From positions 29,543 to 93,542 of the forward strand of contig NZ_PPHF01000082.1 of assembly GCF_002904335.1 (NCBI RefSeq): a stretch of 64,000 nt of DNA, read 5' to 3'. A model generated the notes under the pieces. That model saw only the letters and a list, made by a program, of their open reading frames with translations, had not been told where the DNA came from and ran no database searches. Source of the stretch: Amycolatopsis sp. CA-126428 (GTDB lineage: Bacteria > Actinomycetota > Actinomycetes > Mycobacteriales > Pseudonocardiaceae). Position numbers and translations under genes: made by a program. This document shows, piece by piece, positions 17,162 through 25,541 of this stretch. The stretch's first letter is position 1; every line of letters begins with the position of its first letter.

Positions 17162-18645
17162 GCGGGAAGAAAGAACCGGAAATGACTGAAACCCCTGCCA
17201 AGCACGAGGTCGGCACCCCCGCCGAAGCGCTCGCGCAGACCCAGAACCCGTCCGCGGCGATCACCGACTTCGGGATCGACACGACATCGATGTCAACCGG
17301 CGAGGCGATCCGCGACTACTTCGCCCGCCTGCGGGCCGGTGAGCTCGGCGCGCTGCCGTCGCTGTTCGGCCTGCTCGTGCTCGTCATCCTGTTCAGCGCG
17401 CTGTCCGACAACTTCTTCACGCTGGCCAACATCGCCAACCTGTTCCCGCAGGGCGCGGGCGTCATCATCATCGCCATGGGCATCGTGTTCGTGCTGCTCC
17501 TCGGCGAGATCGACCTCGCCGCCGGCGTGGCCTCCGGTGTCGCCGCTTCCGTGATGGCCCTGCACTACGTGCACGCCGGGAACATGCTGGGGACCCTCGG
17601 GCCCGGCGTGTTCATCACGTTCATCGGCGTCCTCGCCGTCGCCATGCTGCTCTCGGCCTACCAGCGGATCTGGGCCGGTGCCGCGCTTTCGCTGCTGGGC
17701 CTGCTGATCGTCGCGATCGGCGTGCCCGCCAACGCCTGGCTCGAGATCCTGCTGGCCATCTGCGTCGGTACCGCGATCGGCTGCATCACCGGCTTCCTCG
17801 TGTCGAAGATCGGCATGCCGTCCTTCGTCGTGACGCTGGCGCTGTTCATCGTGTGGCAGGGCGTCCTGCTGCAGTTCATCGGTGAGGGCGGCACGATCGG
17901 CATCAGCAACTCCGACGTCCTGTACAAGATCGCCAACGGCAACCTGAACATCCTGGGCAGCTGGATCTTCTTCCTCATCGCCGCCGGCGGGTTCGCGGTG
18001 ATCACGCTGATCAGCCACTTCAAGCGGCTCCAGCGCGGCCTGGTCGTCCAGCCGACGGCGCTGGTCATGGTCAAGGTCGCCGTGCTGGTCGTGCTGTCGG
18101 CGCTGGGCACCTGGCTGCTGACGATCAACCGCTCGCCGAACAAGGCGGTCGTCACGATCGAGGGCGTCCCGTACGTCATCCCGATCATGCTGGTGCTGCT
18201 CGTGGCCGGGACCTACGTGCTCAACCGGACCAAGTACGGCCGGTACGTCTACGCGGTCGGCGGCAACAAGGAAGCCGCCCGCCGCGCCGGTATCGACGTG
18301 CCGAAGATCCGGGCGAGCGTGTTCGTCATCGGCTCGGCGGTCGCCGCGGTCGGCGGCATCGTCGCCGCGTCGAAGGTCGGTTCGGTCAGCCCGCAGTCCG
18401 GTGGCCTGAACACGCTGCTGTTCGCGGTCGGCTCGGCCGTCATCGGCGGCACGTCGCTGTTCGGCGGCAAGGGCCGCGTGTCCGACGCCGTGGTCGGCGG
18501 GCTCGTGATCGCCGTCGTGATCAACGGCCTGGGCCTGCTCAAGCAGCCGGCCGCGGTGGTCAACATCATCACCGGTCTGGTCCTGCTGCTCGCCGCCACG
18601 GTCGACGCGCTGTCCCGGCGCCGCGCGGCTGCGTCGGCGCGCTGA
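17158..18645 (+). CDS. Sugar ABC transporter permease, XylH-like
   Basis: A 495-residue integral membrane protein of the BPD_transp_2 family, with about 12 hydrophobic segments from residue 62 onward and the family motif YAVGGNKEAARRAGIDVPKI near 363-382 (EAA-type coupling loop). The first ~60 residues are a hydrophilic cytoplasmic extension. The GTG at 17158 overlaps the ATPase stop (GTGA); an ATG at 17182 is an alternative. Together with the two upstream genes it forms a complete high-affinity sugar importer of the xylose class. Confidence 0.92.
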   Translation: MSGKKEPEMTETPAKHEVGTPAEALAQTQNPSAAITDFGIDTTSMSTGEAIRDYFARLRAGELGALPSLFGLLVLVILFSALSDNFFTLANIANLFPQGAGVIIIAMGIVFVLLLGEIDLAAGVASGVAASVMALHYVHAGNMLGTLGPGVFITFIGVLAVAMLLSAYQRIWAGAALSLLGLLIVAIGVPANAWLEILLAICVGTAIGCITGFLVSKIGMPSFVVTLALFIVWQGVLLQFIGEGGTIGISNSDVLYKIANGNLNILGSWIFFLIAAGGFAVITLISHFKRLQRGLVVQPTALVMVKVAVLVVLSALGTWLLTINRSPNKAVVTIEGVPYVIPIMLVLLVAGTYVLNRTKYGRYVYAVGGNKEAARRAGIDVPKIRASVFVIGSAVAAVGGIVAASKVGSVSPQSGGLNTLLFAVGSAVIGGTSLFGGKGRVSDAVVGGLVIAVVINGLGLLKQPAAVVNIITGLVLLLAATVDALSRRRAAASAR

Positions 18646-18656
18646 ACCAGCATGGG

Positions 18657-19838
18657 ATGATCAAACCCGTGACCAGCTCGCCCGTTGCTCGACCCGACGA
18701 GGTGCGCCGGCACAACCGCACGACCCTGCTCCGCCTGCTGCACGTCGGCGGGCCGAGCACCCGGGCGACCCTGGCCGCCGAGCTGGGGCTCAACCGGAGC
18801 ACGATCAAGACCCTCGTCGACGGGCTCGCCGAAGCCGGCGTCGTCGAGGAGAAGGTGCCGAGGCCGGGACGAGGGGCGGGCCGCCCCTCGCTCCTGGTCC
18901 TGCCCCAGCCCCACGCGGCGGTCGTGCTCGCGGTCGACCTGCAGGTCGAGCACGTCGCGATCGCCCTCGTCGGGCTCGGCGGGCAGATCCTGGGCCGCAA
19001 CAGCTGGAACCTGCGCGGCCGGATGGGTCAGCCGGACGAGGTCATCACCCACATCATCGAGTCGACGGCCATCCTGGCCGGCGACCTCGACGTGAGCCCG
19101 GTGGCGGCCGGGGTGTCGGTGCCCGGCGTCGTCCGGCGCGCGGACGGGCACGTGCACGAGGCGCCGAACCTGCGCTGGACCGACGTCGCCCTCGGCGAGC
19201 GGCTCGGCGGGGTGCTGCAGATCCCGATCCTGGTCGGCAACGACGCCGAGTTCGGCGCGGTCGCCGAGCACCTGCGCGGGGCCGCCCGCGGGGCGTCCGA
19301 CGTGGTGTACATCTCGGCGGACGTCGGGGTCGGCGGCGGCGTCATCGCCGAAGGCTCGGCGTTGCGCGGCGGCTCGGGGTACGTCGGCGAGATCGGGCAC
19401 ATGGTGATCCGCCCCGACGGGCGCCCCTGCTACTGCGGCAGCAGCGGCTGCTGGGAGACCGAGGTCGGCGAGGCGGCGCTGTGCCGCGCGCTCGGCCTGG
19501 CCGAGGACACCGCCCGCGGGGCGATCCTGTTCGAGCTGCGCGAGCTGGGCCGCGACCCGGAGACGGCGATGACGCGGCTCGCGGAGTTCGCCGAGTGGCT
19601 CACGCTGGGGCTGATCAACGTCGTCAACCTGCTGGGGCCGCAGCTGGTGATCCTCGGCGACCTGCTGACGGTGCTGCCGGAGCCGGTGCTGCGGTACGTC
19701 GGCACCGAGGTCCGCCGGCGCAGCCTGGTGAGCCGGGCGGTCGGCGGCACGCGGATCATCAGCTCGGCGCTGGGGGCCGACGGGAAGCTGCTCGGCGCCG
19801 CCGAGGTGGCGTTCGAAGTCGTGCTGGATTCTGTCTGA
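18657..19838 (+). CDS. ROK-family transcriptional repressor (XylR/NagC-like)
   Basis: A 393-residue regulator with an N-terminal winged helix-turn-helix (about residues 15-75, with ELGLNRSTIKTLVDGL as the recognition region) and a C-terminal ROK sugar-kinase-like domain. The zinc-site motif GHMVIRPDG then CYCGSSGCWE is intact, as in sugar-sensing ROK repressors. It begins 12 bp after the permease stop, so it is probably the last gene of the operon and its autoregulator through the palindrome at 15032-15058. An in-frame GTG at 18669 is an alternative start. Confidence 0.9.
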   Translation: MIKPVTSSPVARPDEVRRHNRTTLLRLLHVGGPSTRATLAAELGLNRSTIKTLVDGLAEAGVVEEKVPRPGRGAGRPSLLVLPQPHAAVVLAVDLQVEHVAIALVGLGGQILGRNSWNLRGRMGQPDEVITHIIESTAILAGDLDVSPVAAGVSVPGVVRRADGHVHEAPNLRWTDVALGERLGGVLQIPILVGNDAEFGAVAEHLRGAARGASDVVYISADVGVGGGVIAEGSALRGGSGYVGEIGHMVIRPDGRPCYCGSSGCWETEVGEAALCRALGLAEDTARGAILFELRELGRDPETAMTRLAEFAEWLTLGLINVVNLLGPQLVILGDLLTVLPEPVLRYVGTEVRRRSLVSRAVGGTRIISSALGADGKLLGAAEVAFEVVLDSV

Positions 19839-19918
19839 TTTCCTGTCCGGTTTCGTGTCCGGAATCACCGCTTATCGCGGCCGAACCGTGATTTATACCA
19901 CGCAATCTGCAAGATGCA

Positions 19919-19956
19919 GAAAGGCGGCCGGTGCCTGTGCGCACCAGCCGCCTTTC
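19919..19956. terminator. Bidirectional hairpin between the ROK and DUF7455 genes
   Basis: A 10-bp perfect outer stem (19919-19928 with 19947-19956) encloses a second small stem (GGTGC/GCACC). It lies between two convergent genes. Confidence 0.65.
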
Positions 19957-19968
19957 GCGTCTGCAGGG

Positions 19969-20148
19969 TTACCGCTGGATGTCGGCGGACAGTTCCTTGA
20001 GCTTGGCCTCGTGCTCGCGGGCGTGGTGCCCGCAGAACAGTAGTTCGCCACCCGTGCTGAGGATGGCTCGTACCTGAGCTGCTGCTCCGCACCGGTCACA
20101 GCGGTCGGTGGCGGTCAGTTCGGGGCGGGTGAGCGTCGGCGATGTCAT
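19969..20148 (-). CDS. Small zinc-ribbon protein, DUF7455 type
   Basis: A 59-residue protein with CDRCG near residues 17-21 and, after a GGELLF strand, CGHH near 34-37, a treble-clef-like metal site, then a lysine/glutamate helix. It resembles the small actinobacterial DUF7455 proteins of unknown function. The ATG at 20148 is chosen for the GGGAGA ribosome site upstream; the longer in-frame extension is low-complexity. Divergent from the EamA exporter. Confidence 0.8.
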   Translation of the reverse strand: MTSPTLTRPELTATDRCDRCGAAAQVRAILSTGGELLFCGHHAREHEAKLKELSADIQR

Positions 20149-20383
20149 GGGGGTCTCCCTCCGTCCCGGCACCGGTCGCCCGGTGCCATCGATCCAGCTA
20201 CGCCCACTTCGGGACTGCTGCCGGTGACGGCGATCGCCTCCGGCTCCGCGTGTTCGTGCTTCCACTGTTCCAGACGTTTCGCGGCTCGCAAGTGTTCCCG
20301 CGCCGGTGGGACCTGAGTCACGTCGATTTACCCCGGATGCCGTAGCGCAGTCCCGCATTCCAGGAGACGATTACCCGGAGAGT

Positions 20384-20389
20384 TACATT
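20384..20389 (+). promoter_or_regulatory. -10 box TACATT for the EamA gene
   Basis: TACATT at 20384-20389 predicts a start point near 20396, 19 bases before the GTG at 20415. No convincing -35 is seen. Confidence 0.35.
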
Positions 20390-20414
20390 TTCCGTGGTCA
20401 GGCACCATGAGCTG

Positions 20415-21284
20415 GTGAGTACGGTGACTTCCCCACGACGGCTTTCCGCGGTGCCCGCTCCGCTCTTGTTCGTTCTCAGCGGAATTTCGATGTACGCCGG
20501 AGCGGCGGTGGCGGTCGACCTTTTCGGCCACGCGACCCCGGCGGGGGTGGCCTGGCTCCGCTGCCTGGGCGCGGCGGTGGTCCTGCTGGCCTGGCGCCGC
20601 CCGGGCCGCGCGGCGTGGCGGGGCAGGCGCCTGCTGCTGGCGATCGTGTTCGGCGTGGTGACGGCGGGCATGAACGTGCTGTTCTACGAGTCGATCGCCC
20701 GCCTGCCCCTGGGCACGGCGGTGGCGGTGGAGTTCGCCGGCCCGGTGGTGGTGGCGGCCCTGGGCTCCCGCACCCTGCGCGACGTCCTCGCGCTGCTCCT
20801 GGTGGCGGCGGGGGTCGTGGCGATCACGGACGTCCACCTCGGCGGCAGTTTCGCGGGAGTGATGTTCGCCTTGGGAGCGGCGGCGGCGTGGGCGGGCTAC
20901 ATCCTCCTGGGCAAGAGGGTCGCCACCGACGGCGACGGCATCGACAGCCTGGCGATCGGCTTCGCGGCGGGGACGGTCGTGCTGTCCCCGCTGGCGCTGG
21001 GGACGGGCCAGGTGTGGTCCTCGCCACGGTTGCTGGGGCTGGGCATCGGGGTGGGCGTGCTGTCGACGGTGGTGCCGTACGCACTGGACCAGCTGGTGCT
21101 GCGACGCGTGGGCCAGGCCCGGTTCGCGACGCTCTTGGCCCTGCTCCCGGTGACGGCGGGGGTGATGGGGTTCGCGCTCTTGGGGCAGGTGCCGAGCGTG
21201 CCGGAGGCGGCGGGGACGCTGGCTGTCGTGGCGGGGGTGGCGTTGCGGAGCCGGGAGTCGCGGGCGGTGGAGCCGCCGGGGTGA
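20415..21284 (+). CDS. EamA/RhtA-like amino acid or metabolite exporter
   Basis: A 289-residue protein with ten predicted transmembrane helices in two EamA repeats (roughly residues 15-135 and 140-280). The pairs GVAWLRCLGAAVVLL and TVVPYALDQLVLRRV resemble RhtA-type threonine/homoserine exporters of the drug/metabolite transporter superfamily. An upstream in-frame GTG at 20394 is possible, but it would fall at or before the predicted transcript start, so 20415 is preferred. Substrate unknown. Confidence 0.85.
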   Translation: MSTVTSPRRLSAVPAPLLFVLSGISMYAGAAVAVDLFGHATPAGVAWLRCLGAAVVLLAWRRPGRAAWRGRRLLLAIVFGVVTAGMNVLFYESIARLPLGTAVAVEFAGPVVVAALGSRTLRDVLALLLVAAGVVAITDVHLGGSFAGVMFALGAAAAWAGYILLGKRVATDGDGIDSLAIGFAAGTVVLSPLALGTGQVWSSPRLLGLGIGVGVLSTVVPYALDQLVLRRVGQARFATLLALLPVTAGVMGFALLGQVPSVPEAAGTLAVVAGVALRSRESRAVEPPG

Positions 21285-21480
21285 CGCTCTGGGGGCTTTG
21301 GTGGGCTCTGGTGGGGTCTCTGCGGGGCTGCGAACGGGTGGCTTTGGCCCGGGGGTGCCGAGCGGGGGCTTCAAGGCGCCTGAGCGGCTCGAGCGCCAGG
21401 GGCTTACCGGGTGGGGCGTCCTGGGTACCGCGTGAGGTGAATGCGGCGCTCCGGGCACCTGGTTCAGGTGGTCGAGGCGG

Positions 21481-21512
21481 GTTGTCCACATGCCTCCGGC
21501 GTTGTGGACAAC
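21481..21512. promoter_or_regulatory. Inverted pair of perfect DnaA boxes
   Basis: TTGTCCACA (21482-21490) and its reverse complement TGTGGACAA (21503-21511) face each other across 12 bases, in a 32-bp inverted repeat. TTGTCCACA is the actinobacterial DnaA-box consensus. There is no dnaA, dnaN or AT-rich unwinding region here, so this is not oriC; it may titrate DnaA or form a hairpin. Confidence 0.5.
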
Positions 21513-21590
21513 CGCTCCGCGGGGAGCGCTTTTCGCCGGTTTCCGTCGGCTGCTGCCGATAGGCTGAAGCGGGGCGGATCCCCCAGGGAG

Positions 21591-21665
21591 GGTGGGCTCT
21601 GCGGCGGTGGGCTCTGCGGCGGTGGGCTCTGCGGCGGTGGGCTCTGCGGCGGTGGGCTCTGCGGC
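21591..21665 (+). repeat. Five exact tandem copies of a 15-bp unit
   Basis: The unit GGTGGGCTCTGCGGC is repeated five times without change, plus two extra bases. It lies in the 649-bp stretch between the EamA gene and the GS-like gene. A 15-bp period would be in-frame if translated, but no convincing gene covers it. The rest of that stretch (21285-21933) holds the DnaA boxes and otherwise low-complexity GC-rich DNA. Confidence 0.9.
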
Positions 21666-21933
21666 GGCCCAGCCGACCTCCCGAATGTTCCCCGACCCCG
21701 CCCGGTCAGGGCCGCCGGAGGCGAGCGCTCCGGCCCCAGCGACCTCCCGATGTTCCCCCGACCTCGCCGTCCCGCCCGGAGCCGGCCACGCGGACCCCGG
21801 CTCGCTCGCGATGCCACCCCCGGCGCGACCGGCCGGATCGGCAGCCGGTCAAGCCGTGGCCCGTGCCAGGATCGGATCGTGATGGCCCCGGCCGCGCGCG
21901 CCCGGGATACTGAGCGCGGGCGGCAGGAAGCGG

Positions 21934-23292
21934 GTGGCCATGACCAAGGCGGCGTCGGCCGCGGCGAAGGACTTCGCCGCGGCCGGAGTGGGTGGGGTGC
22001 ACCTTGCCTGGGCGGACAACAACGGCATTCCGCGCTCGCGGATCGTGCCCGTCGCCGGGCTGGCCGATGCCGCCACCCGCGGTGTCGGGGCGACCTCGCT
22101 CTTCGCCGTCTTCGACACCCACGACGCCATCACCTACCGGCACGAAAACCTCGGCACGCCGTCCGGCGACATCCGGCTCGTGCCCGTCGTCGAGCGGCTG
22201 CGGCGGCTCGCCGGGCAGCCCGCGCTCGCCTGGGCGCCCGTGCGGCAGCTCACCCGGGACGGCGATCCCTGGCCCTACTGCCAGCGCACCGTCCTCGAAG
22301 CGCAGGTGGCCGAGGCCGGCAGGCGCGGGCTCGAATTCCGGGCCGGCTACGAGCTGGAGTTCGCCGTCGCTCCCGCCGGCAGTGCCGACGTCCTGGCCGC
22401 TCCCGGCCACCCCGGGCCCGCCTACAGCCCGCACGCCCTCATCGGGCTCGACGGCTTCGTCGGCGCCCTCCTGCACGACTTCGCGGCCAACGGCCTGCGG
22501 ATCGGCCAGCTCCACGCCGAGTACGGCGTCGCGCAGCTCGAGCTGTCTCTGGCCGCCACCGATCCCGTGTCCGCCGCCGATGACCAGCTGCTCGCCCGGC
22601 AGACCATCCACGCCGCCGCGCGGGTGCACGGTCTCGCCGTCAGCTTCGCGCCGGTGATCGGCCTCGGCGCCGCCGGCAACGGGTGGCACCTGCACACCTC
22701 GGTCCGCCGTCAAGGTCGCAACCTGCTCGACGGCAACGGGCGGCCGGACGGGGCAGGCGCCGGCTACCTCGCCGGGCTGCTGCGCGACTTGCCGGCCCTG
22801 ACCGCGATCACCGCGCCGAGCGTCCCGTCGACGCTGCGGCTGCGGCCCGGGTACTTCGCGGGCGTGTACGCGTTCTGGGGCGTCGAGAACCGGGAAGCGC
22901 CGCTGCGGTACGTCCCCGGCTCGGCCATGCTGGGTGAGGGCCACGCGAACGTCGAGCTCAAGACGTCCGACGCCTCGGCCAACCCGTACCTCGCGCTGGC
23001 CGCGGTGCTCGCCGCCGGGATGGCCGGCATCGAGGACGCGCCCGCGCTGCCCGAGCCGATCGGCGAGGACCCGGGCGGCTGGACGGACGAAGACCGGGAG
23101 GCCCGCGGGGTGTGCCGGCTGCCGGCGAACCCCGCCGAGCAGGACGCCGCGCTCATGGCGTCGCCGCGGATCGCCGGCGTGCTCGGTGACGAGCTGCTGG
23201 GCGCCTTCCGGGCCGTCCGGGCCTCCGACGCGGCGTGGGCGGCCGAACGCACGGCCGACGAGATCGTCGCCGCCCACCTTTGGCGCTACTGA
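21934..23292 (+). CDS. Glutamine synthetase-family ligase (gamma-glutamyl-amide type)
   Basis: A 452-residue member of the GS superfamily: beta-grasp start AWADNNGIPRSRIVP (residues 25-39), the metal-binding YELEF (139-143), Glu195/Glu202, and the ATP/ammonium-site GNGWHLHTS (248-256). The ENREAPLRY loop that follows replaces the NRxxxxR pattern of true GlnA, and there is no clear adenylylation motif. It therefore more likely joins glutamate to an amine or amino compound, as GlnA-like polyamine or ethanolamine ligases do. AGGAAG lies 4 bases before the GTG at 21934. The next gene follows after 8 bp. Confidence 0.87.
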   Translation: MAMTKAASAAAKDFAAAGVGGVHLAWADNNGIPRSRIVPVAGLADAATRGVGATSLFAVFDTHDAITYRHENLGTPSGDIRLVPVVERLRRLAGQPALAWAPVRQLTRDGDPWPYCQRTVLEAQVAEAGRRGLEFRAGYELEFAVAPAGSADVLAAPGHPGPAYSPHALIGLDGFVGALLHDFAANGLRIGQLHAEYGVAQLELSLAATDPVSAADDQLLARQTIHAAARVHGLAVSFAPVIGLGAAGNGWHLHTSVRRQGRNLLDGNGRPDGAGAGYLAGLLRDLPALTAITAPSVPSTLRLRPGYFAGVYAFWGVENREAPLRYVPGSAMLGEGHANVELKTSDASANPYLALAAVLAAGMAGIEDAPALPEPIGEDPGGWTDEDREARGVCRLPANPAEQDAALMASPRIAGVLGDELLGAFRAVRASDAAWAAERTADEIVAAHLWRY

Positions 23293-23300
23293 AGGGACCG

Positions 23301-24083
23301 ATGTCTTCGGGGATCGACGGCGGGCAGCTCGACCTGTCCGGGGTGCGGTGGCTGCCGGGCGGCGCCCGGCTGGCCGCGGTGGCCCAGGCGGAACTGCCCC
23401 AGAAGGACGGCCTGGCCGCGGCGTTCTGCGGCCTCGCCGCGCTGCGGGCGGCCGGGCTCGACGTGGCCGATCAGGACACCGTCGCGGCGGCCGCGGGCAC
23501 GGTCCGGGGTCCGGCCGTGCGGCCGCCGGGTGAGCCCGGCCGCCACGACTTCCGGCTGCCGCTGCCGGTCGTCGACGACCCGGCCGCGGCCGGCACCCGG
23601 GTTTCCGGGCTGGCGGCGGCCGTCGGGTCGCTGACGCGGAGCGCGCTCGCGGCGGTGCCGGTGACGGGGGAGTGGACCACCGAGGCCCTGTTCGACCTCC
23701 TCGTCGGGCTGTGGGACGTCCCTCGCGTGGCAGTGCTCGCCCGGATCGACGGCGCCGAGCTCGGCGCCCACGACACCCCGGAACGCGCGCTGCTCGACTA
23801 CCTCGACACCGGCGTCCCGCCACTGTGGACGTCCCGCTGGCGCCCGCCCGGCGGCCACTTCGTGCTCCTGGCGGGCATCCGCATCGGCGCCGAGGGCACC
23901 CTGCTGTCCGTTGTGGACACTTATCCGTCCCTCGGCGACAACGGCCGCCACGACCAGCCGGTCGAATGGGTGACGGCGGCGCTGGCCGGCCTCGGCGTGC
24001 TCGTGGTCGTCGACGCCGACCAGGCCGACGTGGTCCGCGCGGCGGCTCGCACCGCCGGGCTCAGTCCGTCCTTTTGGGACTGA
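23301..24083 (+). CDS. Uncharacterised protein, DUF6885 type, papain-like candidate
   Basis: 260 residues. The segment QKDGLAAAFCGLAALRAAG puts Cys43 at the start of a helix in the manner of C39/papain-like enzymes; GGHFVLLAGI (His186) and LLSVVDTYPS (Asp206) would complete a Cys-His-Asp triad in the right order and spacing. I recall the family as DUF6885 in streptomycetes; no function is known. It follows the GS-like ligase by 8 bp (GAAGGGA site before ATG 23301) and its last 23 bp overlap the convergent amino acid transporter. It may process or transfer the ligase product; this is inference. Confidence 0.72.
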   Translation: MSSGIDGGQLDLSGVRWLPGGARLAAVAQAELPQKDGLAAAFCGLAALRAAGLDVADQDTVAAAAGTVRGPAVRPPGEPGRHDFRLPLPVVDDPAAAGTRVSGLAAAVGSLTRSALAAVPVTGEWTTEALFDLLVGLWDVPRVAVLARIDGAELGAHDTPERALLDYLDTGVPPLWTSRWRPPGGHFVLLAGIRIGAEGTLLSVVDTYPSLGDNGRHDQPVEWVTAALAGLGVLVVVDADQADVVRAAARTAGLSPSFWD

Positions 24084-25524
24084 CCGGCGCCCCGGGCGCG
24101 AAGCGGGAGTGGCGGCGGCCGTAGGCGAAGTAGATCACCAGGCCGATCACCAGCCACGCGGCGAACCGGAGCCACGTCAGCACGTTCAGGTTGAGCATCA
24201 GGTACAGGCACGCCAGCGCGGCCACGACCGGGATCGCCGGGGAGAACGGCACCCTGAACGGCCGATCGAGGTCGGGACGGCGGCGGCGCAGCACCGGGAC
24301 CGCCACGGCCACGATGATCATCGCCGACAGCGCGCCGATGCTGACCATGTCGGCCAGCTCCGAAATCGGGATGAACGCGGCCAGTACCGCGATCAGGACG
24401 GCGCCGCCGATGGTCATCCGGTGCGGGGTGCCCCAGCGCGGGTGCGCGGTGCCGAGCGCCTTGGGCAGCAGGCCGTCGCGGCCCATGGCGAACCCGATCC
24501 GGCCGATCGTGACCAGTTCGACCATCATCACCGACGTCAGCCCGGTCACCGCGCCGAGCGAGATCAGCGCGCCGACCCAGTGCTGGCCGACCCGGTCGAA
24601 CGCGTCGGCCAGCGGCGCGCCGGTGTCGATGTCGGTGAACGGGATCATGCCGGTCAGCACGATCGAGACGCCGATGTAGAGCAGCGCGCACACCCCCAGC
24701 GCCCCGAGGATGCCGACCCGGAGGTCCTTGCGCGGGTTCAGCGTCTCCTCGCCGAGGTTCGCGAGCGCCTCGAACCCGGTGTAGGCGAAGAAGACCACGG
24801 CCGCCGCGGTGATCATCCCGGCGATGCCGTAAACCGACTGCTCCAGCCCCAGCGCCGCCTGGACCAACGGTTGTTCCAGCACCGTCGTTCCGGCTTCGGG
24901 AGCCTTCGCCGGCGGGATGAACGGCGTCAGGTTCGCGCTCCTGACGAAGAACAAGCCGACCGCGAGCACCAGCACGCACACCGCGACCTTGACGCACACC
25001 AGCAGGTTGGTCAGCCAGGCCGACTCCTTGATGCCCAGCACGGCGACGACGGTCAGCACGGCGATGATGAGCACTGCCCCGATGTTGACCTTCGCGTCTT
25101 CGCCGAACCACTCCGGCGACAGCCCGAGCAGGTTCGCCAGGTACCCCGACCAGCCCCGCGACACCACGGCGGCGCCGAGCGCGAACTCCAGCAGCAGGTC
25201 CCAGCCGATGATCCAGGCAAAGACCTCGCCGAGGGTGGCGAACGCGTAGGTGTAAGCGCTTCCCGCCGTCGGGACGCTGGAGGCGAGCTCGGCGTAGCAC
25301 AGCGCCGCGAGCCCGGCGACGACCGCGCCGAGCACGAACGACAGCGTCACGGCGGGCCCGGCGTGGGTCTTCGCCTCGACGCCCGCCAAGGTGAAGATGC
25401 CGGTGCCGATGATGATCCCGACGCCGAACCCGACCAGGTCGCGTCCGCGCAGCCGCCGTTTGAGCTCCCCGGAGTCCTGGCGTTCCAGGACCTCGTCCAC
25501 GTTCAGCGTTCGCCGCTCACCCAT
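24061..25524 (-). CDS. Cationic amino acid/polyamine APC transporter (CAT type)
   Basis: A 487-residue membrane protein with 12 predicted helices. GFGVGIIIGTGIFTLAG (residues 32-48) is the APC substrate-binding helix 1; FFAYTGFEALANLGEE is the conserved helix-6 region of CAT transporters, followed by NPRKDLRVGI. It probably imports basic amino acids or related amines. Convergent overlap with the GS/DUF6885 pair suggests, but does not prove, a shared substrate. Confidence 0.9.
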   Translation of the reverse strand: MGERRTLNVDEVLERQDSGELKRRLRGRDLVGFGVGIIIGTGIFTLAGVEAKTHAGPAVTLSFVLGAVVAGLAALCYAELASSVPTAGSAYTYAFATLGEVFAWIIGWDLLLEFALGAAVVSRGWSGYLANLLGLSPEWFGEDAKVNIGAVLIIAVLTVVAVLGIKESAWLTNLLVCVKVAVCVLVLAVGLFFVRSANLTPFIPPAKAPEAGTTVLEQPLVQAALGLEQSVYGIAGMITAAAVVFFAYTGFEALANLGEETLNPRKDLRVGILGALGVCALLYIGVSIVLTGMIPFTDIDTGAPLADAFDRVGQHWVGALISLGAVTGLTSVMMVELVTIGRIGFAMGRDGLLPKALGTAHPRWGTPHRMTIGGAVLIAVLAAFIPISELADMVSIGALSAMIIVAVAVPVLRRRRPDLDRPFRVPFSPAIPVVAALACLYLMLNLNVLTWLRFAAWLVIGLVIYFAYGRRHSRFAPGAPVSPKRTD

Positions 25525-25541
25525 GAGGAGAAGTTAGAAGG

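Noticed and set aside
21441..22583. Frame translating the 15-bp tandem repeat as a Cys/Gly repeat protein
   Set aside because: It runs out of frame into the glutamine synthetase-like gene and has no good start; the repeat is treated as non-coding.
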